A DNA stretch of 10,706 bases from JAAAPF01 sp964481035 (GTDB lineage Bacteria; Pseudomonadota; Alphaproteobacteria; Geminicoccales; Geminicoccaceae): positions 1 through 10,706 of the forward strand of contig CAYZSE010000117.1 of the NCBI GenBank assembly GCA_964481035.1, given 5' to 3'. Below, piece after piece: positions 5,348-10,706 of the stretch. Position numbers and translations under genes: made by a program. Numbering within the stretch: position 1 is the stretch's first letter; each line of letters starts with the position of its first letter. The notes under the pieces were generated by a model, which ran no database searches, was not told the DNA's origin, and was given only the letters and a program-made list of their open reading frames with translations.

Positions 5348-6951
5348 CAGCTTTCGACCGCGCGGCCCTTGAGCGCGAACAGGCCGCGCGGGCGCTTTTG
5401 GATGAACAGGATGATGAAGACGAGCACGAAGATCTTGGCGAGCACGGCGCCGGCCCAGGGCTCCATGAGCTTGTTGGCGACGCCGAGGGTCATCGCGCCG
5501 ACCAGCGTGCCCCAGAGATTGCCGACCCCGCCGAAGACGACGACCATGAAGCTGTCGATGATGTAGGCTTGGCCGAGATTGGGGCTGACGTTGTCGATCT
5601 GCGACAGCGCCACGCCGGCGATGCCGGCGATCCCCGAGCCCAGCCCGAAGGTCATCGCATCCACCCAGTCGGTGCGGATCCCCATCGAGCTCGCCATCGC
5701 CCGGTTCTGCGTGACGGCCCGCATGTGCAGGCCGAACGACGTCCGCCGCAGAACGACGATCAGAGCGGCGAAGACGACGAGCGCGAAGAGGATGATGACG
5801 ACCCGGTTCATCGCGAGCTCGAGCCCGCCGACCTCGAGCGAGCCGGCCATCCAGCCGGGGGTGCCGACCTCGCGGTTGGTCGGCCCGAAGATCGTCCTGA
5901 CCGCCTGCTGGAGGATCAGCGAGAGGCCCCAGGTGGCGAGCAGCGTCTCGAGCGGTCGGCCGTAGAGGAAGCGGATGATGCCTCGCTCGATGCCGACGCC
6001 GACGGCGCCGGCGACGAGAAAGGCCAGGGGCAGGGCGATCAACAGCGACCAGTCGAAGAGCCACGGCGCGCTCGTGCGGATGACCTCCTGGACGACGAAC
6101 GTCGTGTAGGCCCCGAGCATGACCATCTCGCCGTGCGCCATGTTGATCACGCCCATGACCCCGAAGGTGATGGCGAGGCCGATCGCGGCGAGCAGCAGTA
6201 CCGAACCCAGGGACAGCCCGAAGACGACGTTCTGCGCCGTGTCCCAGAGCGCGAGCCGGCGCTGGACATCGGCGATCGCCACCTCGGCGGCGGCGGCCAC
6301 CGCGGGCGGCGCCTCGCGCGCCAGGGACGACAAGACCGAGAGCGTCGCCCGATCGGCGCGCGCCGCTAGGGCCTCGACGGCGGCGACGCGCTCGGCGTCG
6401 CCCGCGCCGTGGAATGCGACGATCGCCGCTCGCGCCCGCTCGAGCGCGGCGCGGACATCGGCGTCGCCTTCCTGCGCGAGCGCCTGATCGACGGTGGCGA
6501 GCGTCGCCGGATCGCGCGAGGCGAACACGGCCAGCGCCGCCGTGCGTCGCACGCTCGCGTCGGGGCTCAACAGCGTGAGCTGGCCGATCGCCGCGTCGAT
6601 GGTCCGCCGGAGCGTGTTGTTGACACGGATGGCGCGGGCGTCGCGGCGGCCGACGACACCCAGCTCTTCGCCGGTGAACACGTCGCGGATGATGATGTCG
6701 CGTCCGCTGCGCTCGCCCCGCACGACCCTGCCGTCATCGCGCCGGGTGTAGAGGTCGCCCGCGCGGAGCGCCTCGAGAACGGCAGCGCCGGCGGGATCGC
6801 CGGTGCCGGCGAGCGCCTCGACGGCGGCGGCGGTGTCGCGAAAGTCGTCACCGCCGAGCGCATCGACGAGCGGGCGCAACGCCTCGTCGGCATGGACCGG
6901 CGTCCACGCCGCCACCAACAAGACGAACGCGAGCGCGACGCGAACGAGCAT
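5347..6951 (-). CDS. urtB: Urea ABC transporter permease UrtB with periplasmic N-terminal domain
   Basis: The protein has 534 residues and is the LivH-type permease of the urea importer. A signal peptide covers about 1-21 (hydrophobic core VALAFVLLVAAW, likely cut after VHA). An Ala-rich, helical-repeat, HEAT-like domain of about 210 residues follows, then the membrane portion from about residue 236. Conserved permease features include FGVMGVINMAHGEMVMLGAY, ATWGLSLILQQ, and the loop GLHMRAVTQNRAMASSMG followed by GSGIAGIAGVALSQ. The extended N-terminal region is normal for proteobacterial UrtB and explains the length compared with LivH (about 300 residues). The start ATG at 6951 has no strong Shine-Dalgarno sequence. 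The gene is separated from urtA by 77 bp holding a hairpin, unlike the other junctions, which are 3 bp or overlapping. Confidence 0.95.
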   Translation of the reverse strand: MLVRVALAFVLLVAAWTPVHADEALRPLVDALGGDDFRDTAAAVEALAGTGDPAGAAVLEALRAGDLYTRRDDGRVVRGERSGRDIIIRDVFTGEELGVVGRRDARAIRVNNTLRRTIDAAIGQLTLLSPDASVRRTAALAVFASRDPATLATVDQALAQEGDADVRAALERARAAIVAFHGAGDAERVAAVEALAARADRATLSVLSSLAREAPPAVAAAAEVAIADVQRRLALWDTAQNVVFGLSLGSVLLLAAIGLAITFGVMGVINMAHGEMVMLGAYTTFVVQEVIRTSAPWLFDWSLLIALPLAFLVAGAVGVGIERGIIRFLYGRPLETLLATWGLSLILQQAVRTIFGPTNREVGTPGWMAGSLEVGGLELAMNRVVIILFALVVFAALIVVLRRTSFGLHMRAVTQNRAMASSMGIRTDWVDAMTFGLGSGIAGIAGVALSQIDNVSPNLGQAYIIDSFMVVVFGGVGNLWGTLVGAMTLGVANKLMEPWAGAVLAKIFVLVFIILFIQKRPRGLFALKGRAVES

Positions 6952-6992
6952 GGGGACCGCCAGCGAGAAGTGCCAGGGAGCCGAGGAGGAGC

Positions 6993-7011
6993 GGGACCGG
7001 CGACCGGCCCC
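6993..7011 (-). promoter_or_regulatory. urtA-urtB intercistronic hairpin
   Basis: On the minus strand GGGGCCGG, a 3-nt loop TCG, and CCGGTCCC can form an 8-bp stem with a single G-U pair. It lies in the 77-bp gap between urtA and urtB, beginning 18 nt after the urtA stop. No T run follows, so it is not a full intrinsic terminator. In ABC importers such hairpins commonly stabilise the upstream mRNA or cause partial termination, so that the binding protein outnumbers the permease. That role is inferred here. Confidence 0.5.
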
Positions 7012-7028
7012 GCCCTGTTGCTTGGCGA

Positions 7029-8312
7029 TCAGCTACCGCCGCCGCACTTGCCGGTGGCCACGTTGAAGTTGCCGCAGCCCATCGGCGCCCGCCAATCGGC
7101 GATGAGATCCTTCGAGTCCGGGAGATAGTCGGACCACGCGTCGCCGACGACGAGGCCCGGGGTCTCGTAGACGATCGAGAACTGCCCGTCGTCCTGGATC
7201 TCGCCGATCAGGACGGGCTTGGTGATGTGATGGTTCGGCATCATCGCCGAGAAGCCGCCCGAGAGGTTGGGCACCGCGACGCCGACGATGGCGTCGATCA
7301 CCGCGTCGGGGTCGGTGGTGCCGGCCTTCTCGACCGCCTTCACCCACATGTTGAAGCCGATGTAGTGCGCCTCCATCGGGTCGTTGGTGACGCGGGTCTC
7401 GTCGCCGATGAACTCGATCCACGAATCGATGAAGTCGAAGTTGGTGTCGGTGTCGACGCTCATGAAGTAGTTCCAGGCGGCGAGGTGTCCGACCAGCGGC
7501 GCCGTGTCGAGACCGGCCAGCTCCTCCTCGCCGACCGAGAAGGCGACGACCGGAATGTCGGAGGCGGCGACGCCCTGGGCGCCGAGCTCCTTGTAGAAGG
7601 GGACGTTGGCATCGCCGTTGATGGTCGAGACCACCGCCGTCTTCTTCCCTTCGGCGCCGAAGTCCTTGATGAACGAGACGCGCGTCTGCCAGTCGGCGTG
7701 GCCGAAAGGCGTGTAGTTGATCGAGATGTCCTCGGCCGCGACGCCCTTCGCGAGCAAGTACGCCTCGAGAATCTTGTTGGTCGTCCGCGGGTAGACGTAA
7801 TCGGTGCCCTCGAGCACCCAGCGCTCGACGCCCTCGACCTCCATCAGATAATCGACGGCCGGTATCGCCTGCTGGTTGGGCGCCGCCCCGGTGTAGAAGA
7901 CGTTGCGCGAGCTCTCCTCGCCTTCGTACTGGACGGGATAGAACAAGAGGCCGTTGAGCTCCTCGAAGACCGGCAGCACGGACTTCCGCGACACCGACGT
8001 CCAGCAGCCGAAGGTGGCGGCGACGCCCTCGACCTCGATCAGCTCGCGCGCCTTCTCGGCAAAGAGCGGCCAGTCCGAGGCCGGATCGACGACGACGGGC
8101 TCGAGCTGCTTGCCCAAGAGGCCGCCCTTCTCGTTCTGCTCCTCGATCAGCATCAGCATGACGTCCTTCAAGGTCGTCTCGCTGATGGCCATCGTCCCCG
8201 AGAGCGAATGCAGGATCCCGACCTTGATGGTCTCTTGGGCTCGAGCGGAACTCAAGCTCGTGGAGACGAGGAGCAGGCCGGCGGCGCCGGCGACGAGCAG
8301 GGAACGGGACAT
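7029..8312 (-). CDS. urtA: Urea ABC transporter substrate-binding protein UrtA
   Basis: The protein has 427 residues and is the periplasmic urea receptor. A signal peptide (MSRSLLVAGAAGLLLVSTSL, probable cut after ARA) is followed by the mature start QETIKVGILHSLSGTMAIS. Diagnostic UrtA sequence follows: FGCWTSVSRKSVLPVFEELN, LLFYPVQYEGEE, VFYTGAAPNQQAIP, and late in the protein MEAHYIGFNMW. The open frame reaches 8522, but ATG at 8312 is chosen. It gives a clean signal peptide, has GGAG about 10 nt upstream, and lies about 30 nt after the expected start of the sigma-54 transcript. The other candidate, ATG at 8333, would leave a leader of only about 8 nt. It is the first gene of urtABCDE. Confidence 0.96.
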   Translation of the reverse strand: MSRSLLVAGAAGLLLVSTSLSSARAQETIKVGILHSLSGTMAISETTLKDVMLMLIEEQNEKGGLLGKQLEPVVVDPASDWPLFAEKARELIEVEGVAATFGCWTSVSRKSVLPVFEELNGLLFYPVQYEGEESSRNVFYTGAAPNQQAIPAVDYLMEVEGVERWVLEGTDYVYPRTTNKILEAYLLAKGVAAEDISINYTPFGHADWQTRVSFIKDFGAEGKKTAVVSTINGDANVPFYKELGAQGVAASDIPVVAFSVGEEELAGLDTAPLVGHLAAWNYFMSVDTDTNFDFIDSWIEFIGDETRVTNDPMEAHYIGFNMWVKAVEKAGTTDPDAVIDAIVGVAVPNLSGGFSAMMPNHHITKPVLIGEIQDDGQFSIVYETPGLVVGDAWSDYLPDSKDLIADWRAPMGCGNFNVATGKCGGGS

Positions 8313-8351
8313 GGGCGCAAAGCTCCGGTGCATTGTGACGTCGCTCTGAGC

Positions 8352-8368
8352 AGCAACCCCCGTGCCAA
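8352..8368 (-). promoter_or_regulatory. Sigma-54 (RpoN) -24/-12 promoter of urtA
   Basis: The minus strand reads TTGGCACGGGGGTTGCT, which fits the sigma-54 consensus YTGGCACGRNNNTTGCW at every fixed position. The GG and GC dinucleotides are correctly spaced. Transcription should start near 8341, about 30 nt before the urtA ATG. Sigma-54 promoters need an enhancer-binding activator. For urea uptake genes the usual one is NtrC under nitrogen limitation, so the operon is probably Ntr-controlled. No convincing NtrC site could be read upstream. Confidence 0.88.
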
Positions 8369-8500
8369 TCCCCATCAGCGGGCTCTCATGCCGTGAACGC
8401 CAGGCGATTGAGCAGGAATTGGCCCCATTATGGTCATTGCGATCAATTTTCGGGCATCGCTTGCTGCCGGCGGCGATCGCGCCGGAGATCGGCCCTTGAC

Positions 8501-8512
8501 GTGACCCGTCAC
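8501..8512. promoter_or_regulatory. Short palindrome, candidate operator or enhancer site
   Basis: GTGAC-CC-GTCAC is a perfect 5-bp inverted repeat around two bases. It lies about 160 bp upstream of the expected urtA transcript start and about 49 bp before the small lipoprotein ATG. The position would suit either an enhancer for the sigma-54 promoter or an operator for the divergent gene. It does not match the GCAC-N-GGTGC form of NtrC sites. By length alone it could be chance. Confidence 0.3.
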
Positions 8513-8560
8513 CTCGCGCCAAGGGCGACGCGACCGGCGCATCCCCGCCACGGAGGTCCG

Positions 8561-8701
8561 ATGCGCAAGCTCGCCACTCTCGCCCTCGTCCTCGCCGCCG
8601 GCGGGTGCGCCGGCTGGAACCGGCGTGCGGCCGGACGTGCCTCGCTGTCGTCGTGGTGCGAAAGCGAGGAGCGCTGCACCGCGGCCGACCCGTCGCGATA
8701 G
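8561..8701 (+). CDS. Tiny putative lipoprotein
   Basis: The predicted product has 46 residues. It starts MRKLATLALVLAAGGC, a basic n-region, a hydrophobic core and a lipobox-like LAAGGC. Cys16 would be the lipidated residue, leaving a mature peptide of about 31 residues with two further cysteines. A good GGAGG stands about 5 nt before the ATG at 8561. No family is recognised; it is not clearly entericidin. It is divergent from urtA and convergent with secB, ending 48 bp before the secB stop. The -3 lipobox residue is Ala rather than the preferred Leu, so processing is likely but not certain. The strong ribosome site and clean signal sequence argue for a real gene; the small size argues for caution. 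Confidence 0.55.
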   Translation: MRKLATLALVLAAGGCAGWNRRAAGRASLSSWCESEERCTAADPSR

Positions 8702-8711
8702 AAGAGTTCCG

Positions 8712-8728
8712 CTGCCCGGGTCGGGCGG
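8712..8728. terminator. Hairpin between convergent lipoprotein gene and secB
   Basis: CTGCCCG (8712-8718) and CGGGCGG (8722-8728) form a 7-bp stem with one G-T pair and a 3-nt loop. It lies in the 48-bp gap between two converging genes. Neither side has a T run, so termination strength is doubtful. Confidence 0.3.
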
Positions 8729-8749
8729 AGCCGGCGCTCAGCGTTGCCG

Positions 8750-9262
8750 TCAGGCGTCGCTAGGCGGCGCCTCGGCAGCCGCTTTTTGCTGCTGCTCCAT
8801 CACGCGGCGGCGGTAGAGCCCCAAGAAGTCGATGGGGTCGATCATCAACGGCGGAAAGCCGCCGTCGCGCGTCGCGTCGGCGACGACCCGGCGGGCGAAC
8901 GGAAAGAGCAGCCGGGGGCACTCGATCATCAGCACCGGCTGGACCGCGTCCTGTGGCATGTTGGCGATGGCGAAGACCCCGGCATAGTTGAGCTCGCAGA
9001 CGAAGACCGGCTGCTCCTGCGCCTTGGCGTCGACGGAGATCAGAAGTTCGACCTCGTAGCGCTCGCCCTCGAGCTGCCGCCCGCGGGTGTCGACCTTGAT
9101 CTGGATTTGCGGACGCTCGTTGCCGGCGAGACCGGTCGGCGCCCGCGGGTTCTCGAAGGACAGGTCCTTCACGTACTGCGAGACGATCGACAGGCGCGGC
9201 GGCTCTTGCTGGGCTTGCCCACCATCGGCGCCCGCAGCGGTCGGGGTCGCGTTCTCGGCCAT
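8750..9262 (-). CDS. secB: Protein-export chaperone SecB
   Basis: The protein has 170 residues. It is a cytoplasmic tetrameric chaperone that keeps secretory proteins unfolded and hands them to SecA. Family landmarks are SQYVKDLSFENPRAP (28-42), QIQIKVDTRGR, YEVELLISV, VFVCELNYAGVFAI, IECPRLLFPFARRVVADATRDGGFPPLMIDPIDF (113-146) and GLYRRR. The N terminus (Ala/Gly/Gln-rich) and the C terminus are flexible, as usual. The start at 9262 follows GGAGGAGGCC. The preceding 119 bp to fxsA hold a possible weak promoter (TTGCGC at 9345-9350 and TTAAAG at 9322-9327, 17 bp apart, minus strand). The same genes, secB with fxsA and a Tim44-like gene, sit together in many Alphaproteobacteria. Confidence 0.97.
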   Translation of the reverse strand: MAENATPTAAGADGGQAQQEPPRLSIVSQYVKDLSFENPRAPTGLAGNERPQIQIKVDTRGRQLEGERYEVELLISVDAKAQEQPVFVCELNYAGVFAIANMPQDAVQPVLMIECPRLLFPFARRVVADATRDGGFPPLMIDPIDFLGLYRRRVMEQQQKAAAEAPPSDA

Positions 9263-9381
9263 GGCCTCCTCCGTCAGGGAACACACGTCGACCGCCACGG
9301 CCGAACACTGGTTGTCGGGGGCTTTAAGCCGCTTGCCCTTGGCTGCGCAACCCGCGCGCCCGCCCGCGGCGGCATCAGGCG

Positions 9382-9870
9382 TCACTTGCGATCGCGATCC
9401 CAGCCGCCGCGCGGCGGCGGCAACGGCCCGGCATCGTCGTCGATCACCTCGTAATCGACATCGACCACGCCGTCGCGGGGCGAGCGCTCGTCGACACCGT
9501 CGGGCATCTCGGCGCGGATCCGCCGGGCCAGCCGCGCGTAGACGGCGCCGCGCGCGGCGGGGATCAACAAGAGCGCGCCGAGGGCGTCCGTGAAGAAGCC
9601 GGGCGTGATCATCAAGAGACCGGCGCCGACCAGGCACAGCCCGTCGAAGCCCTCGCGCACCGGCATGACGCCGGTGGCCAGCCGGCTCTGCGCCCGCCGG
9701 GCGAGGCTCAGGCCCTGATGCCGGATGACCGCGCTGCCCGCGAGGGCGGTGACGACGATCGCCAAGAGCGTCGGCCACAACCCGATCCACCCGCCGACCT
9801 GGACGAACAGCGCGACCTCCACCAGGGGCACGGCGAGGAAAATCAGCAGGAGCAGGGGGCCGAGGGGCAT
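9382..9870 (-). CDS. fxsA: FxsA family membrane protein
   Basis: The protein has 162 residues. It is a small inner-membrane protein of the FxsA family, first known because overproduction in E. coli relieves F exclusion of phage T7. Its physiological role is unclear. Membrane segments are at about 3-22 (PLLLLIFLAVPLVEVALFVQVG, including the family motif PL.E...), 30-50 (LWPTLLAIVVTALAGSAVI) and 77-106 (LVGAGLLMITPGFFTDALG and LLLIPAARG). The hydrophilic tail at about 115-162 is acidic, then Pro/Gly/Arg-rich. The start ATG at 9870 has no clear Shine-Dalgarno sequence. It is divergent from timA across 106 bp and lies upstream of secB on the same strand. Confidence 0.93.
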   Translation of the reverse strand: MPLGPLLLLIFLAVPLVEVALFVQVGGWIGLWPTLLAIVVTALAGSAVIRHQGLSLARRAQSRLATGVMPVREGFDGLCLVGAGLLMITPGFFTDALGALLLIPAARGAVYARLARRIRAEMPDGVDERSPRDGVVDVDYEVIDDDAGPLPPPRGGWDRDRK

Positions 9871-9903
9871 GGTATGGTCGGTTTAACTTTCACGAGTGAG
9901 GGT

Positions 9904-9936
9904 TATATCTAGCCGAGCGGCGGCCTCAGGCCGCTC
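9904..9936. promoter_or_regulatory. Divergent fxsA/timA control region with a strong inverted repeat
   Basis: The 106 bp between fxsA and timA contain the only AT-rich patch of this area (around 9881-9909), with TATATC at 9904-9909 as a possible -10 for timA. Directly after it, GAGCGGC (9915-9921) and GCCGCTC (9930-9936) form a perfect 7-bp inverted repeat with 8 bp between. The repeat would lie in the timA leader RNA or act as an operator. The promoter call is weak; the inverted repeat is certain. Confidence 0.35.
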
Positions 9937-9976
9937 GAACCGCGCGCCCGCCAACGCATCCGAACTGCGCCAGTCC

Positions 9977-10642
9977 ATGTCAAACGGTTTTCCCTTCATC
10001 GACATCATCTTTTTCGCATGCGTGGCGCTGTTCATCGCCTTCCGCCTGCGCAACGTGCTCGGTCGGCGGACCGGGCACGAGCGCCGACCGGAGACGCCGC
10101 CGGTCGGTGGAACGACGCGCGACAACGTGGTCACGCTCCCGGGCCGCGAAGAGGCCGCCGAAGCGGCCTTCGGTCACATCGACGACGCGGGCTTGCGCGA
10201 CGGCCTGATCGAGATCCGTCGGCACGACCCCGCCTTCGATCTCGAGGAGTTCTTGATGGGCGCGCGTCAGGCCTTCGAGATGATCGTCGACGCCTTCGCC
10301 CGCGGCGACACCGCCATGCTGCGGCCGCTCCTGGCCGACGACGTCTATGCCGGCTTCGCCGAGGCGATCGAGCAGCGGCAGCGGGCCGGCGAGCGGCTGG
10401 AGACCGAGGTGGTGGCGATCAAGCAGGCGGACGCCGTCGAGGCGCGGGTCGCCGACGGTCGCGCGCTGGTGACCGTGCGCTTCGTCAGCGATCAGGTCAA
10501 CGTCACCCGCGACGCGGCCGGGGACATCGTCGACGGCGACCCGGAGCAGCTCGCCGAGGTCATCGACGTCTGGACCTTCGCCCGCGACACCGGCTCCCGC
10601 GATCCGAACTGGGAGCTCGCCTTCACCAGCGTCGAGGCCTGA
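9977..10642 (+). CDS. timA: Tim44/TimA-like membrane-anchored protein
   Basis: The protein has 221 residues. It begins with an anchor (FIDIIFFACVALFIAFRLRNVLG, 8-30) whose ending RLRNVLGRRTG is typical of bacterial Tim44 homologues. A linker of about 50 polar residues follows, then a Tim44-like domain at about 75-221: FLMGARQAFEMIVDAFARGD (92-111), LRPLLADDVYAGFAEAI (115-131), and the beta-rich end VTVRFVSDQVN to VIDVWTFARD. Mitochondrial Tim44 tethers Hsp70 to the import pore. The bacterial relatives are inner-membrane proteins of poorly defined role, and secB next door hints at protein traffic. The start ATG at 9977 puts the anchor at the N terminus; an in-frame GTG at 9896 would add 27 unlikely residues. 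The gene ends within a palindrome shared with the converging gene. Confidence 0.9.
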   Translation: MSNGFPFIDIIFFACVALFIAFRLRNVLGRRTGHERRPETPPVGGTTRDNVVTLPGREEAAEAAFGHIDDAGLRDGLIEIRRHDPAFDLEEFLMGARQAFEMIVDAFARGDTAMLRPLLADDVYAGFAEAIEQRQRAGERLETEVVAIKQADAVEARVADGRALVTVRFVSDQVNVTRDAAGDIVDGDPEQLAEVIDVWTFARDTGSRDPNWELAFTSVEA

Positions 10643-10659
10643 GGGGATCGCCTCAGGCC
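10636..10659. terminator. Palindrome at converging gene ends, containing both stop codons
   Basis: GGCCTGAGG (10636-10644) and its exact complement CCTCAGGCC (10651-10659) enclose a 6-nt loop. One arm contains the timA TGA (10640-10642). The other contains the TGA of the minus-strand gene (10653-10655). It can fold identically in both transcripts and probably acts as a bidirectional 3' stem-loop. No T run follows on either side. Confidence 0.55.
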
Positions 10660-10706
10660 ATGCCGATGGCGGCCTTGTAGACCTCGAGCAGCTCTTCCTG
10701 CTCGAC
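10653..10706 (-). CDS. Unidentified gene, last 17 residues only
   Basis: The minus strand reads VEQEELLEVYKAAIGMA and then a stop, entering from the right edge. Codon use fits the genome. The stop lies 10 bp from the timA stop and inside a shared palindrome, as expected for a converging gene. Too little is visible to name a family. Confidence 0.5.
   Translation of the reverse strand, partial: VEQEELLEVYKAAIGMA

Noticed and set aside
2591..5566. Very long plus-strand open frame (991 codons) antisense to urtC-urtE, plus similar ones at 239-1696 and 7227-8396
   Set aside because: They are shadows of GC-rich genes: low-complexity Arg/Ala/Asp/Glu/Gly products without domains, fully antisense to clearly conserved genes.
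5348..6064. Upstream extension of the UrtC frame
   Set aside because: It overlaps urtB in another phase and is Arg/Asp-rich; the TGATG overlap gives a natural start at 5347.
8313..8522. 70-residue N-terminal extension of UrtA
   Set aside because: It would run through the sigma-54 promoter and bury the signal peptide; ATG at 8312 has a ribosome site and a fitting leader length.
1..10706. CRISPR arrays, tRNA or rRNA genes, riboswitches
   Set aside because: No regularly spaced short repeats, cloverleaf sequences or known conserved RNA motifs were found on reading both strands.

Overview
The window is high-GC DNA of alphaproteobacterial character, probably from the Rhodospirillales/Rhizobiales neighbourhood. 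The placement rests on the run secB - fxsA - Tim44-like gene (timA), an arrangement typical of Alphaproteobacteria, together with a five-gene urea ABC transporter operon behind a near-perfect sigma-54 promoter. Most genes lie on the minus strand. The exceptions are a tiny lipoprotein gene and timA.

Layout from left to right: (1) 1-1300, minus strand: the 5' end of a carbon-nitrogen hydrolase gene, overlapped by the end of an M24/creatinase-fold gene whose usual metal ligands appear to be lost. (2) 1421-1654: a broken duplicate of the 3' third of urtE. (3) 1655-2758: a roughly 1.1 kb insert, clearly poorer in GC than its surroundings, with a small antitoxin-like gene and a Fic-domain toxin gene in one minus-strand operon. 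(4) 2759-8312: the intact operon urtA-urtB-urtC-urtD-urtE on the minus strand, tightly packed except for a 76-bp urtA-urtB gap that holds a hairpin. (5) 8313-8560: a control region with a sigma-54 promoter for urtA and a short palindrome. (6) 8561-8701: a 46-residue putative lipoprotein on the plus strand. (7) 8750-9870: secB and fxsA on the minus strand. (8) 9977-10642: timA on the plus strand, converging on the 3' end of an unidentified minus-strand gene, with a perfect 9-bp-stem palindrome containing both stop codons.

How the genes fit together: UrtA binds urea in the periplasm, UrtB and UrtC form the channel, and UrtD and UrtE are the ATPases. The sigma-54 promoter indicates induction on nitrogen limitation. 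The two downstream genes (M24/creatinase fold and CN hydrolase) are plausible amide or guanidino hydrolases that may once have been read from the urt transcript. The Fic insert now lies between them and urtE. It entered at urtE without destroying it: a complete urtE stands on one side of the insert, and a 234-bp fragment of the same 3' end remains on the other.

The main point of interest is this toxin cassette flanked by a gene-end duplication, with no recombinase in view. The window shows no CRISPR array, tRNA or rRNA.
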